Under the pieces are notes generated by a model, which had not been told where the DNA came from, searched no databases, and saw only the letters and a program-made list of their open reading frames with translations. Below, in pieces: positions 23,585 to 35,700 of a stretch of 64,000 nucleotides of DNA. Source of the stretch: Lonicera japonica (lineage: Eukaryota; Streptophyta; Magnoliopsida; Dipsacales; Caprifoliaceae); the NCBI GenBank assembly GCA_021464415.1, contig CM038470.1, forward strand, positions 25,011,601 through 25,075,600. The letters run 5' to 3'. Numbering within the stretch: the stretch's first letter is position 1; each line of letters opens with the position of its first letter. A program made the position numbers and the translations under genes.

Positions 23585-24410
23585 AGATGTAAGGTGGCAT
23601 CACTTGAGCTTAAATTAAACCTTTTTTTTTTTTTTACCACTGCCAATAATTTTACAATATCAAACAAATATTGTTCTCAATCACGCTTAACAATATCAAA
23701 CAAATATTGTTCTCAATCAAGCTCAACAATCATTGTATAAGTTATTTGTTCTCAATCATGCACACTTGATCAATAATCCGTAAGGTGGCATCACTTGAGC
23801 TTGAATTAATTTTATTTTTTTTTACCACTGCCAATAATTTTACGATATCGAACAAATATTGTTCTCAATCACGCTCAACAATCATTGGATAAGTTATTTG
23901 AAATTCAGATGTAAGGTGGTATCAGCTGAGTTTAAATTAAACCTTTTTTTTTTACTACTGCCAATAATTTTACGATAGCAAACAAATATTGTTCTCAATC
24001 ACGCTCAGCAATCATTGGATAAGTTATTTGTTCGCAATCCGTAAGGTGGCATCACTTGAGCTTAAATTAAACCTTTTTTTTACCACCGCCAATAATTTTA
24101 CAATATCAAACAAATATTGTTCAGATGTAAGGTGGTATTAGCTGAGTTTAAATTAAACCTTTTTTTTTTACTACTGCCAATAATTTTACGATAACAAACA
24201 AATATTGTTCTCAATCACGCTCAATAATCATTGGATAAGTTATTTGTTCGCAATCCGTAAGGTGGCATTACTTGAGCTTAAATTAAACCTTTTTTTTACC
24301 ACCGCCAATAATTTTACAATATCAAACAAATATTATTCTCAATCACGCTCAATAATCATTGGATAAATTATTTGTACTCAATCACGCTCAACAATCATTT
24401 GATAAATTGA
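23585..24410. repeat. Tandem array of ~110-190-bp units downstream of the tRNA
   Basis: The phrase GTAAGGTGGCATCACTTGAG (or a variant) recurs near 23590, 23780, 23912, 24040, 24127 and 24258. It is followed each time by a poly-T run, CCAATAATTTTACRATAT, CAAACAAATATTGTTC and usually CTCAATCACGCTCAACAATC. Unit lengths vary by loss of the terminal block. It is non-coding. Confidence 0.85.
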
Positions 24411-26502
24411 ATCAAAGACTCTTTAGTAGAATATAATATTCCATTTTTATATAATTGTCCAAAATAAAAGGCTAAGATCGCTTTTAAAATATTATTAATG
24501 TAGTAAATTTTATGATATTTATATATTTTATTTTCAATCATTAGATAGATTGAAGTCAAAGATAACTTTTACCAAGTGCTGTCGTACTATTAATATGGGA
24601 CAAAAGCACTATATAAGAATATTGATATCGTTTTGGCCAAAAAAAAAATAAAAAAAAAAATATTGATATCGTCAAATTGAGTAAAGAAGTTCGTAACACA
24701 CATTCAAGAACCCAATAAATAGGGGCATAAGAACTTTGTAAACATGGCCCATAGAGGCATGGACCAAAGATCCAACTAGCTAGTATTCCAATATTTCTCT
24801 CAAATTGATTACTTTAGCAAATAAATTATGCTTAATTTTAAGTGATTGAAATTGTGAATATTTACAGTGTTCAGATTTAAATCTTTCACCTAGCACCTTC
24901 CCCCTCCTCAAAACACCTTAGGCCCAAGCTTGTCATTTGTCTTAGATCGTGAAGTTACTTTCACTCCCACACCCCCGACGTATTAACAGATATTTATGTT
25001 TTTTGAATCATTCAAATTAATAATAATGTATATCATATTCATTTAGATTGTATACAATATAACTATATATGCGTGCTCTACATCACCAAATATTATTTGA
25101 TTCAATTTAGTAATTTTAATCATCGAACAAATTTTAAAAGAAAAAAAAAAGCGGAAAACAAAAGTCTCATAATTAAGTTCATTTTTCTAAGGCTTAGGTA
25201 ATTTTTAGTTGAATGCTACTAGTGCTTCATAGAATCTTATAATTAGCACCACTAAGAACTTAATGCGAACGGAGCAATTAAGATTAATGCCCGAAGCCTA
25301 TATTTTTCATGATGATTCCATCGATGAAGATAAGGTGACAATGTCTTAAAAAATATCCAATGGAGTTGTGTTCACATTAGTTATTATTCGGTAAATCTAT
25401 AAATATATATTTACACCAACGAACTTTAATTCACACGATATCGTTATCCACTTTTCACAAGATTAGGAGGCCGGTTTGATTTTCGAATTGAACACACCTG
25501 TCAGAGTAATTTCAAAATCTATTTGATTTGATTTTCGAATTGAACACGCCTGTGAGAGTAATTTCAAAATCTATTTGAGGGAAAATTGTTAGGGGAGGGT
25601 TACCCAGTTATACAAGGTACTCAATTGAGTAGAGTGTCTTTTTAGAGAAGTATATATATTCAGGAAAACATTTCATCCTCTTTATCTATTTTGCTAAAGT
25701 AATTAGTCCATTTACTTTTCACTTTTAAGACCACTCACCTTCATAATTACTACTTAAAAAATGATCGGGTCGAACAAACTTTATCTTAATTATCTTTTGG
25801 GTAATTAAAGTACATAAAATTGTTAGAGCATATATGTTGTATACCTCCCATCTCCCATCCTTTTTTTCGGCACTAGTAGCTCCATCACACATAAGAGAAG
25901 TAAGTACTCATTTTTTAAAATAATTAACTCTCAACATGCATTAAATATGGCACAGATTCTTATGCAAGATTTTATTATTTCCATTTATAGTAATTTTAAC
26001 ATGTTCCCTAAAGACACATGTTATCATTTTCCTAAATATTTTTAGAAGAAAAATATAACAAAAAGCGTCATCTTTATTGATTTCCAACACATATTAATTA
26101 CACGTATACAAAAGGTTCCATATATATTCACAAAGACCCTTCTAATTATAACATTTTGATCGCTCGAGGTGTCCCCGATCATTTGTCTATCTCTCCAACC
26201 ACGCGACGGGAGAGATTTTCTTGTATTATAGATACCACAATAGAAAGTGATATCCATAATTATTCTTAAAACCCTTGGCGAATATTTTTTAACAAGTGCG
26301 CGAAATAAATAAGAGTATTATTTAAATTGAGCCAAACATGTTACACTTTGTGACATGTACGCAGGCTCAAAAACTTTTCACCACGGAGTTAAATGATGAG
26401 AATAATGTTCAATTTTACTGTTGTATCTACGATGTATTCGCTCTCGATCTATCAACAGGCATTCATAGATACGACGGTAACACTAAGCATTTTGTTCTAA
26501 AA
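24411..26502. other. Spacer downstream of the MYB gene
   Basis: A ~53-bp tandem duplication is visible at 25472-25576 (GATTTTCGAATTGAACAC repeated). The sequence near 26160-26240 is GC-richer but has no recognisable domain. It probably includes the MYB 3' UTR near 26300-26502. Confidence 0.5.
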
Positions 26503-28230
26503 CTATTGCTTCTTGTCAGACACGTCTACCGTGTTTAACATGTTCATTTCAACGTTGTTGAAACAATCGAACCCGAAATCTTGAATTCCGAAATCCTGAA
26601 TTCCGAAATCCTGACATTCCAAGAGCCATGCACAACTCTCATCCCACGAAGGAATTCCAATGTCGTTGACGTTTTGTTGATCAATTGGAGTTTGATCCCA
26701 TGGTACATCAACTAGGGGCGGAGTTTCGTCCCCTAATAAGTAACTTATCAATTGGTCATTGTCACAAATAGCATCAAGTGATAAATTGTTATTTGTTGGT
26801 GAGCATGAAATATCATCTGAGCTGATGGGGTGATCAGTTCTCGGCGATTGAGCATGACTAGGGTTTTCGAGTTTTGGCGAATTATCTTCTTGAGAAGATG
26901 ATATTTCATGTGCACTAGTTTCTTCACGAAGAGATTCATGTGTGACAGGATCTATCCCCATTTTAAGAAGCTTTTTCTTGATATGAGTGTTCCAGTGATT
27001 TTTAATTTCATTGTCGGTTCTACCCGGCAATCTAGCAGCAATCTTGGACCACCTGATAAATAACAATTAATTAGACTACACTTATAATATGAAAAGATTG
27101 AAAGTTGAGTACCAACAATTTTGCTAGTATATATATATATGAGAAAACTTAGCTATCAATTGCTGTCGCGTGTAAAGATAAACGTTTGAAAATTAAGCTA
27201 ACTATTTTTAAACTATAAAATATATTCTTGATAGTAATCCACCACCTTTCTAATATGTTCAAAAAAAAGCAATGATAAGAAAAGGAAACAAAGAATAATG
27301 TAACATATAAAGATATATCATATATATATATATATATTTAGAATATCACATGTCAGTAATTTAGTCTCGACGAGGATACCAGTGTATATAACATGGGCAT
27401 CAATAGATAATTTTTTTTCCTTGGTTAAAACTATGGCCTGCGATAAAATATGGGGTATATTGAAATATCACGTGAAAGTACTCCTAAGCCAACAATAAAA
27501 CTCCAGTTAATAAGCTCCACGGATAAATTTTTCATTTGTCCCCAGTATCTCATAATTGATATACCGATGGTAGTTATAGGATTATAGCATATGCATGACA
27601 AAACCAGTAGATAAGAAATTAAAGCATTCATATCATTTTTTTTTTGTTTTTTCAATTATCTAGTCTCTTTCATGCAGAGGAATTAATTTCAACCTTGTTT
27701 CACAAAATCAAACAAGCAATAAAAATGTATTACGCCGCATCATCGTTATAACAGTTGTAACCAACATTTTACCCCACATGAACTTTATCATTAACTTAGA
27801 GTAGACTAGCATGGTCCCACTCTATCAAAGAGAATGGCCTCAAACTTGTTAAAAAATTTAATTCAGGTGAGAGTCTTTAACCGGTCAAAGTAATCGACTC
27901 ACTCTTTATTAATGGAACTCTTTAAGCTCAATATTTTGAGACAGAAAAAGAGAGAAACAAGAACCACCTGTTACCAAGACGAGCATGAAGATCAATAACA
28001 AGTTGTTCTTCGGATTCCGTGAGAAGCCCTCTCTTCAAATCGGGGCGGAGATAATTAGTCCACCGGAGGCGGCAACTCTTGCCGCACCGCCGTAATCCGG
28101 CGAGTTTCGGAACGGCCCGCCAGCAGCATTGGCCGTTGGTGAGTATGAAGTTGATGAGTTTTTGGTCTTCCTCCGCCGTCCACGGCCCTTTTTTCACCCC
28201 TAGTTTGTCACAACAAGGTTGCCTCCCCAT
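26503..28230 (-). CDS. R2R3-MYB transcription factor, MYB42/MYB85-like
   Basis: Two exons: 28230-27968 and 27052-26503, joined at a split Arg codon with GT...AG borders, giving 270 aa ending in TAG. Residues 1-13 are a [12 protein letters not shown] leader. R2 (about 14-61) has Trp17, Trp37 and Trp57. R3 (about 66-112) has the usual hydrophobic replacement of its first Trp, then Trp89 and Trp108. The sequence after R3 ([18 protein letters not shown]) is the signature of the MYB20/42/43/85/99 branch, whose known members regulate lignin and secondary-wall genes. The bHLH-binding motif in R3 is not conserved. The C-terminal half is acidic and Ser-rich with a short IQDFG repeat near the end, as in an activation domain. 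Only the second of the two common MYB introns is present. It acts in the nucleus. Family is certain; the exact orthologue is inferred. Confidence 0.93.
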
Positions 28231-28714
28231 CTAATTAAGCCCTTACAAATAAAAGTGGAACGCTTGAAAAATACCTCACACCACACTAGCTGTACATTTG
28301 TACCTTATATTTTTTTATATATATGTACCACCAAATTTAACCTTGATATACTGGTCTCACCTTTCTAGCTAAATAATCATCTTGTGTATGTTTGTATATA
28401 TATATATATATAGATGTAGAGAGAGATAGAGAGATAGATTGTGAGGTCCACTAATGGGTTATGAAAGGAACTAGTGACCTACAGGGGTTAGTGATAGTGA
28501 GGGATGGATGGATGGATGGATGAATTGCAAGAACAAATGTTTACAAGACAAAAGACAAAGGCATTTATTTATCTTAAAGAAAGTTTACTTCCCATTTTCC
28601 TACACAAATTAATACACAATTCTCTCTCTCTCTCTCTCTCTCTCATATGAAATTGTACGCTTACTCAAACATTCCATCACCACTTTCGTCATCACCAAGT
28701 TTAGATGGAAATAT
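28231..28714 (-). promoter_or_regulatory. MYB upstream region
   Basis: A TATA-like TATATAAAAAAATATAAGG lies on the minus strand near 28304-28322, about 75-90 nt before the ATG. The region is rich in simple repeats: AT near 28398-28412, GATG near 28502-28523 and TC at 28621-28643. The region ends at the target duplication of the MITE at 28726. Start of transcription is inferred only. Confidence 0.4.
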
Positions 28715-28725
28715 AATTATTTGTA

Positions 28726-29093
28726 GGGAAATTTTTCCATACATACGGTATATATGAACTTAACCTTTTGAGAGGATATTTGGATTAATATTTTAATAAA
28801 ATTTGGTAAAAATAACTTTTATAATAAGTATATTATATTCACCAATTTTTATCAAAATAATTAACTATAAAGTAATTTAATTTAAAATTTAAAATTTTAA
28901 TGGTCAAAAATTCGTATATATATAAATTTTTTAATTAACATACTTTCCAATTGAATGTTTAGATAAAATTTGGCAGAGATGTTATACTAAACAAGAAGAT
29001 AATTTTCACCCAGTTTTATCAAAATATTAATCCGTTTACTCTTTCAAAAATCTCAATCCGCATATATGGTATGTATGGAAAATGTTCCTATTA
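28726..29093. mobile_element. MULE-type MITE upstream of the MYB gene
   Basis: Inverted ends share TTTTCCATACATAC and a following CATATATG-type block over about 40 bp. The flanks are identical 11-bp copies AATTATTTGTA at 28715-28725 and 29094-29104, the long duplication typical of the Mutator superfamily. The inside has the dispersed dyad TTTTGATAAAATTTGGT-like text. Non-coding. Confidence 0.82.
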
Positions 29094-29198
29094 AATTATT
29101 TGTATTTCAAAACGATACAACATATATAATTTATAATTCAAATATTTAAGTAATAAAAATCACTTAGCTAGGTTTCATTTGGTTGCATAAAATCTCAT

Positions 29199-30139
29199 GG
29201 GCCTTTTTGAGTTAACCCCCTATTATTAATAATACTAAACGTAACTCAAGATACTTTCTATTTTATTAATCATTTAACTTACCTTCCTAGCTTTTGACAG
29301 ATCTTTAACACTGTCCGAATTTTTTGTATCTTGACCATTTTGCCTCTAACTATTTGTCTTTTTCTTCAAAAAAACCTAACCCTTATTCTCTCTCTCCTCT
29401 CTCTCTCTCTTTAAAATTCAATCACTAAAAGTAAATACACTTCCTCTCTCTTTCTAATACAATCCAAATAAAAAACCCCATTAACAAATACTCAACACAC
29501 TCTTTCTCTTTTTGATACTCAAATACATACTCGAATCCAAAATCGTTTCTAACAATAAACCCATTTTTATACCTAATTTCCGAATCCAAAATTGTTTATA
29601 TTAATAAACCCATTTTCATACCCAATTTACAAATCCAAAATCATTTCTATCAATTAACCCATTGTGATACATTTGTTACTCAAGTTGAATAATTGGCTAG
29701 GAGTTTGAAAATGGAGAAAAAAACAGAGGGTTTGAAAATGGAGGAAAAAACAAAGGGTTTGAAAATGGAGGAAAAAGGAGGAAAAAACAAGGGTTTGAAA
29801 ATGGAGGAAAAAACAGAGGTATGGAATCTTGAGCTTGTGTTTGCAAGAGAATATGTAATTAAGAGACCAACACACACATATACGTATATATACATACAAA
29901 TTTATAATGTAACTAATTTGTTATAATATTGGAGCAATTTGTTGAAATTACAAAGTGGGTATTAGTTGAGATGGAGGAGAGATGGAAAAGGAAGAAGATG
30001 AAGTGCTGCCATTGATTAATACAAAATAATTAACGGTGTTAGACTTCTGTCAAAAGCTGGGGGAGTAAGTTAAAGGCATAGTAAAATAAGAGGTATCTTG
30101 AGTTTAGTATTTATAATAAAGGTTATCTCAAAAAAGCCC
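29199..30139. mobile_element. Non-autonomous MULE (941 bp)
   Basis: Inverted repeats of about 115 bp begin GGGCCTTTTTGAG (left) and GGGCTTTTTTGAG (right, other strand) and run past AGCTTTTGACAGA. The 9-bp flanks AAATCTCAT are identical (29190-29198, 30140-30148). The interior carries two minisatellites: a ~58-bp unit three times (29530-29665) and a ~30-bp unit four times (29694-29818). No transposase was recognised. Confidence 0.9.
29694..29818 (+). repeat. Minisatellite, ~30-bp unit, four copies
   Basis: The unit GGTTTGAAAATGGAGGAAAA plus a short variable tail (AACAGA or AACAAA) is repeated. In one frame it would read GLKMEEKT repeatedly, but no other coding evidence is present. Confidence 0.8.
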
Positions 30140-30148
30140 AAATCTCAT

Positions 30149-30740
30149 TTATAATTGTTCCATTGTTAGTTAACAAATTGTAAACTTCTTTATTCAACAA
30201 AAATAATTGTGGTGTGATTTTTTCCGCTCGAATTTGCATGCATGATAGTTATAATTTATGTAATTTCAACTATATCTTTATTTTTCCTTATTTAATATCT
30301 TAAGTATTAATTTAAGTTTATGAATTTATATATTAATTCTTTTTTGCAACCAAACACTCAAATTACACAATTCATAAATTAAAATTTTTTAAATTGTCTA
30401 ATTAATTATAAATTAAAAAACAAACGAACTCTTATTAAATATAAAAAATATATCAACAAAGAAATTGTTCCAATAATAATAGACCTCCATCTCACTTGCT
30501 GCGGGTGAACACGCTTCACTCATAGTATTTTGCAAGACAAGTTAGACCGATCCACAACTGGATATTAGTCACTTGCATATGAATTAATAATTAACAATAA
30601 TTTTATATATTACTTGTTTAATAATTGATTAAATATCTTTAGTGCTTTGATTAGCACCATATTTATTGTTATATACTATTTAAAAAAATATTGTGTAAAT
30701 TTCATGTGATTAAACAAAGCATAAATAAATATATATATAT
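30149..30740. other. AT-rich spacer, no gene seen
   Basis: No domain, long frame or clear element. An AT microsatellite at 30728-30750 abuts the next MITE. Confidence 0.6.
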
Positions 30741-30750
30741 ATATATATAT

Positions 30751-30927
30751 GGAGCATTTTCTAAGGACAGAGATTTAAGGACCATTCCGTACGGATTGAT
30801 CATTTTGAAAGGGTACACGGATAAGTTTTTTTGATAAAACCTAGTGGAGATGGTCTCTATGATTTGTAAATAATTTTCACCAAATTTTATCATAAAATTA
30901 AACTAAAAATGGTTAATTGAAAATTTG

Positions 30928-30968
<41 letters not shown>

Positions 30969-31170
30969 CATTTCTAGACTTATGTATTTCAATTTTTTAG
31001 TAAACACATGTTTTGGATTAACTTTTTGATAAAATTTGATGGAGATAATATACTAATTATAAAAATCATCTTCACCAAATTTTATCAAAAAACTCATTTA
31101 TTTACAAACTCAAAAATTTTAATTTTTTCATAATGATTGGTCCTTAAATTTAGTACTTATAAAAATATTC
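30751..31170. mobile_element. MITE-like element with internal hairpin dyads
   Basis: Diverged ends share an ATTTAAGGACCA block in opposite orientation (30772-30784 and 31140-31152). Inside are the dyads TTTGATAAAA...GGTGGAGAT and TCACCAAATTTTATCA repeated twice, split by AT and TG microsatellites (30930-30969). The AT-rich flanks hide any target duplication. Confidence 0.55.
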
Positions 31171-31847
31171 GCAATATATATATATAAATATATTATCCAA
31201 AAACACCCAAGGGCGTGGCAAGTAATGGTCCAAATGCTTTAACTTTGACTTTGAACTCTTCTCTTTAGCTCTTAGCTTTTAATTAGGTGTGTTATTGTTC
31301 AAGGTGGACCCTTTTCTTTTGACTGTATGCCTATATATTCTGTTAAAGGGAAGTTATGATATTTCTATGGTTATTGAGAAAGTATAATTTTAAAAAGATA
31401 TATTGTTATTTTTTACAATAATATTATACTTTTGGCGATAAATATAATATAGGCGTGAAGCACATATATTTTTATGCAATTATTGACATCTTACACTGTT
31501 AAATCTAGGATTTTGAGTTTAAAGTTTATGCATGTAATACTTACATAAAAATATTTGTGAATTATATACTAATTATTTTCGCCGCCCGCATTATTATTAT
31601 TACTAAAAATACAAGAAATAATAAGAAGAGTTAAATTTCCATAGTGCCAGACGTTGAAAACGTAATGGATGACAAGTAACAAAATGACTTGAAAGGCACT
31701 ACACTCCATAATTGTAGTTGTATGTCTCCTTGTAAATCTCCTTTCTCTTTCACTCACAAAGATGTGTATAACTATATTCAATAATGTGATGCAGATAAAA
31801 GTACATGAAAAAATACATAAAATAATGTATCAGTTACATAATTGAAA

Positions 31848-31869
<22 letters not shown>

Positions 31870-31881
<12 letters not shown>

Positions 31882-32046
31882 ATTGTTTAGTTAATCTACT
31901 TTTTTATTGAATTTTTTGATAAAATTTTATGAAAATAATCTGCTAATCATGGATTATGTTCACTGATTAAATTTCATCCAAACAATGAATGAAAATGGTA
32001 TGTTCATAAATTTGGACCTTAAAATTAATACTTACAATAAATGTTA
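31870..32046. repeat. MITE-like hairpin of the same family
   Basis: It holds TTTTTTGATAAAATTTTATG and the opposing TTAAATTTCATCCAAACA-type arm around a TAATCATGGATTATG centre, flanked by AT microsatellites (31854-31878 and 32045-32055). Confidence 0.45.
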
Positions 32047-32049
32047 TAT

Positions 32050-32206
32050 ATATACGAAAAATTTCAGGTGCGAACCAGTCCGTACGGACTAGTCTTTTTT
32101 ATGACGATTTTGCGTCATAAAAAAAACACTCCAAATGTTTTTATAACAGAAAATCTTCGTAAAAGGACCAATCAGTAAGCATTGATCCGTACCAGAAATT
32201 GACCCT
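32050..32206. repeat. Small MITE-like inverted repeat
   Basis: The left end AATTTCAGGTGCGAACCAGTC and the right end (other strand AATTTCTGGTACGGATCAATG) are diverged inverted copies, with a perfect palindrome AGTCCGTACGGACT inside. AT microsatellites flank it. Confidence 0.5.
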
Positions 32207-32219
32207 ATATATATATATA

Positions 32220-34484
32220 TATATTATTTATAGTACTTGCATTTTTGCAAAAATTGTATGTATGCTTTCCCCATAAGGAAAGACAAATGACAAGGATTTT
32301 TCATTTCATGTGTATAACATACACATGACCAACCATAAGTACACTTGTTTCAAGCTCACAGTCTCCAAAAAATTTAGTCATCAATTCATCCTTGGCCGCG
32401 TATTTGATTTATTATGTTATTAGCCACGTATTGATTTTGATTATTTGCATGTATGAGAATAACCATGCACAAATTGTATTTTATTTTAGTTTTTGGATTA
32501 TCGTACCAACTTTCCTGAGTTTTTAATTTATTACACTTTCCCATCCTTTTGTGTTTAAGAATTTACAATAAGTTCCCTGGGCTACCCTTGACTCTAAGGG
32601 CGCCAAAGGCAAGATTTTTTTTTTTTTTTTTTTGTTTTTACATGCATCATAATATACATATTTTGAAAATTAAATGATTGAAGAACAATTATATACAATG
32701 TTTAACACATAAAAGCTCTCTTACAAGCTAACAACTTAATTACAAACTCTTAAAAAATATTTATGTCCTTTTTCTAGAATTTATTGTGACTGTTTTTGAG
32801 AGAAAAATCATAAGTTTCATTTTTTGGAAAAGAAATTCTAGATCCAAAAGGCGACCACTTGGCTCACCTATCTTCTAGGCACGCTGATCCCATAAGTACT
32901 CAGACCCATTGTGTTCAGTAATTTTTTATACTTTACTTCAATCTTCTTACTCGTTCATTTAAACAGTTTCAATCTATGGAGATTATTTATCGTAATATAA
33001 AAAGAAATTTTAATATGTATTTGATGAAATAATGCATTGAGTTGTTATACATTATGTTTTGAGTATTGTAGGTTCCTTTTGATTTCTTCTCATTTATGTA
33101 TGTATTTGATTGATGTATATAGTTTTAGTTTTATGCAAAATTAAGCAAAACAAAAAGTGGTCCTAATAATTAATAGGTTAAAGGAGTTAAAGGTGGCATT
33201 GCTTGGAAAAGAGGGAGAGTGTGGATTTAGTTACACAAAACTCGGTGTAGTAGCACTTGTGAGAGTCATGTTATTGTTCACATTTCACAATTCCTTGCAT
33301 ATTGGAACTCCACTTTTTTGGTTTGCATTTCTCTTACATATTTATGTACATGTCTTTGCACTATGTTGAAGCATTTTCCCTATTGGGTGATTTCTAATTT
33401 CCGCCATATATAGTTCTTCGATCTCTTTATTAATGTAGGAAAAAAGTAAACAAATTCCTGTTCTAAATTAAAATGTTCAGTTTTCAACTAATTATATACA
33501 TTTCTTATAGTCAATGATTTTATTAATTTTTATATATTTGCTTTGAATCGTGAGTAAATTTAAACATTTTTAGAAAGATATATATATAGTCTAAAGTGTG
33601 TTTTGTTTTTACTTTTTAATATTGAATAGCTAGTTTAAAGTGTGTGTGTGTGTGTGTGTACATCCATTCAGCATTAAGTGCTAATATTAATGTTAGTTTT
33701 ACTACCTCTTACGCTAAATTTGATTAAAATTCAATATTAGCATTAAGAGCTAATTACAGCTTAATTAAATTCTGGTATTTAATCCTAATGAAATTATATT
33801 TCAATGTTATTGTTCTTCTTATTGTTCACGATCGAGTTATAAATGTTTGTCGTAATAATAAGGTTACGTAACATTTCCAAATGTCATATTTCTAAATTCA
33901 AACAAACAGTAGTTCATATGTTAGAATGATTCTAAACCATTAAGGTACTTATTAATTTTTAAAATATTATTTCTTAAACCGCTTATGTGCAACTCACTAA
34001 TACATTGATTGAGCACATGAAAGAACTATTATACATATATGTGTGTTTGTGCATGTGTGAGGTTCGGATCTGGTACAGACTATTAATTAAGAGACAAAAT
34101 CACAGATTAATTGAGGGGGGATATTGACCCCTCCAACATTTTAAAGATCTTTGATATATTAAATTGTAAGTGGTTTTTGGTATAAAATAAAGATTATGGC
34201 CCCCTCTAATATTTTGTTAAAAAGAAAGGTGTAAGCGTATTCCTTACAATTACAACTGAAAGAGGGCAAGAGGATGAGAGTATGAGACTTCCGCTACTTG
34301 TTTGATGTTAAGGCCAATGCTACTTGTTCTAGATTTCTTGGGAATACCCCCCTTAATATTTTGGTATTGTATTTTAAGTTCATATCTATGTGTTTCTATT
34401 GCCCACTTCTTGTTCTAAAATTAAAAGTTAACATTAGACTTCTTGCACATTTTTAAAAGGATATGATAAACTAATTTTGACATA
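32220..34484. other. AT-rich spacer, no gene seen
   Basis: A poly-T of about 22 nt at 32612-32633 and a GT microsatellite at 33640-33659 are present. 32840-32900 is GC-richer (AAAAGGCGACCACTTGG) without a recognised domain. The frame at 33157-33369 has no family signature. Confidence 0.55.
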
Positions 34485-34489
34485 ATAAA

Positions 34490-34719
34490 TTTTGAGAATG
34501 GCTGGTTCAAACCATTGAACCCACATAAAAAAATTGTAAAACTCAATATGAGTATATGAGCGGAGGGGAGTCTTCACATAGTAACGATGCCTTTTAAGTT
34601 AAAACCCCACACTTGTAGCCCAAAGGTGTTTAAGTTTGGGACAATATCGTTATTATGAGCGCGGACCGGCGGGTCAGGTTGGTGCCCCTGGCCCGACCCA
34701 TGTGCCAGTGGGCACAATA
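34490..34719 (+). repeat. Left LTR of the TRIM-like element
   Basis: 230 bp matching 35701-35930. It starts TTTTGAGAATGG (G to T in the second base) and ends GGGCACAATA. Confidence 0.85.
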
Positions 34720-34999
34720 ATTAATATCAGAGGTCGATGGTGGATCCACGTATTTGTGATGCCTATGGTGGAGTTAGACTTGGAGAAGCCAGGGGTGGAG
34801 TTGCTATAGCTTACGTACACCCGAGGTGCTGTCAAGGTCGGTGGAGTCAGGAAGAACTCGATAGAACCTAAGGTGATAAGTCGTTACAAAAAACATCCCG
34901 ATAACTGAACTTAGTAGAGCCTATGGTATAATTAGACTCGAAGAAGCCAGGGGTGGAGTCGTTACAGCCTACGTACACCCGGGGTACAGTTCAAGGTAT

Positions 35000-35344
35000 A
35001 TAAATGGGGGAGAGTCTCCACATAGTAACGAGTTTTTAAGTTGGAGACAATATCGTTACTATGTTAGTGGACCGAAAGGGCTCAGTTGGTGCCTCGGGCC
35101 CGATAATATCGTTACTATGTGCATGGACCGATGGGTCCAGTTGGTGCCCCGGGCCTACCCAACGTGCCGGTGGGCACAACAATTATGGGGGTCGAACGAG
35201 ATCTTTTAAGTTAAAACTCCACACCTGTGATTCAAATGTGTTTAAGTTAGGGACAATATCTTTACTATGTATGCGAACCGACGAGCCCAGTTGGTGTCCC
35301 AAACTCGACCCATGTATCGGTGGGCACTACAATTGGTATCAGAG
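35000..35344 (+). repeat. Internal partial LTR copies with intact primer site
   Basis: Two LTR-derived blocks (about 35005-35182 and 35198-35331) carry the same ACAATATCGTTACTATG and GTTGGTGCC phrases as the outer LTRs. The second ends GGGCACTACA and is followed at 35334 by TGGTATCAGAGG, a better tRNA-Met primer site than the one after the left LTR. Confidence 0.75.
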
Positions 35345-35700
35345 GTCGATGGTGAATTCACGCACTTTTATAGTACCGGTAGCTGGACTCAGGGGGTTGT
35401 GCAGGTTTCTCGAGTAAGGTGAAATATGGTGTACTTCGAGATGTGTATTGACCAAAGGTGAATGATCTTGCAAACATTGTTGAGTAATGATCTACATGGA
35501 CAGTTCATAGGGTGTACTTCGAGATGTGCATTGACCAAATGTGGACGATCTTGCAGACATTGTTGATCGAGTAGTAATCTACATAAACAGTTCAAAGGTG
35601 GATTTAAAGTGGACTATGATAAAGGTCTAGGTAGAGCCAGGTGGACCGGTGTTAGTCCAAGGTAAAACTAAGGTGAGCTGGTTTGATCCAATGTGGAAAT

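Noticed and set aside
23404..23740. Small frames across the tRNA region (reading like HQPGIEPGS)
   Set aside because: They are translations of the tRNA-Gly gene, a frequent annotation error.
23585..24410. Tandem repeats considered as a CRISPR-like array
   Set aside because: Unit lengths vary, there are no unique spacers, and the DNA is from a plant nucleus.
26338..26538. 66-aa plus-strand frame overlapping the MYB 3' end
   Set aside because: It overlaps the MYB stop codon in antisense and has no domain.
35061..35417. 118-aa frame with repeated SLLC and WCPGP-like text
   Set aside because: It is a translation of repeated LTR pieces of the TRIM-like element.
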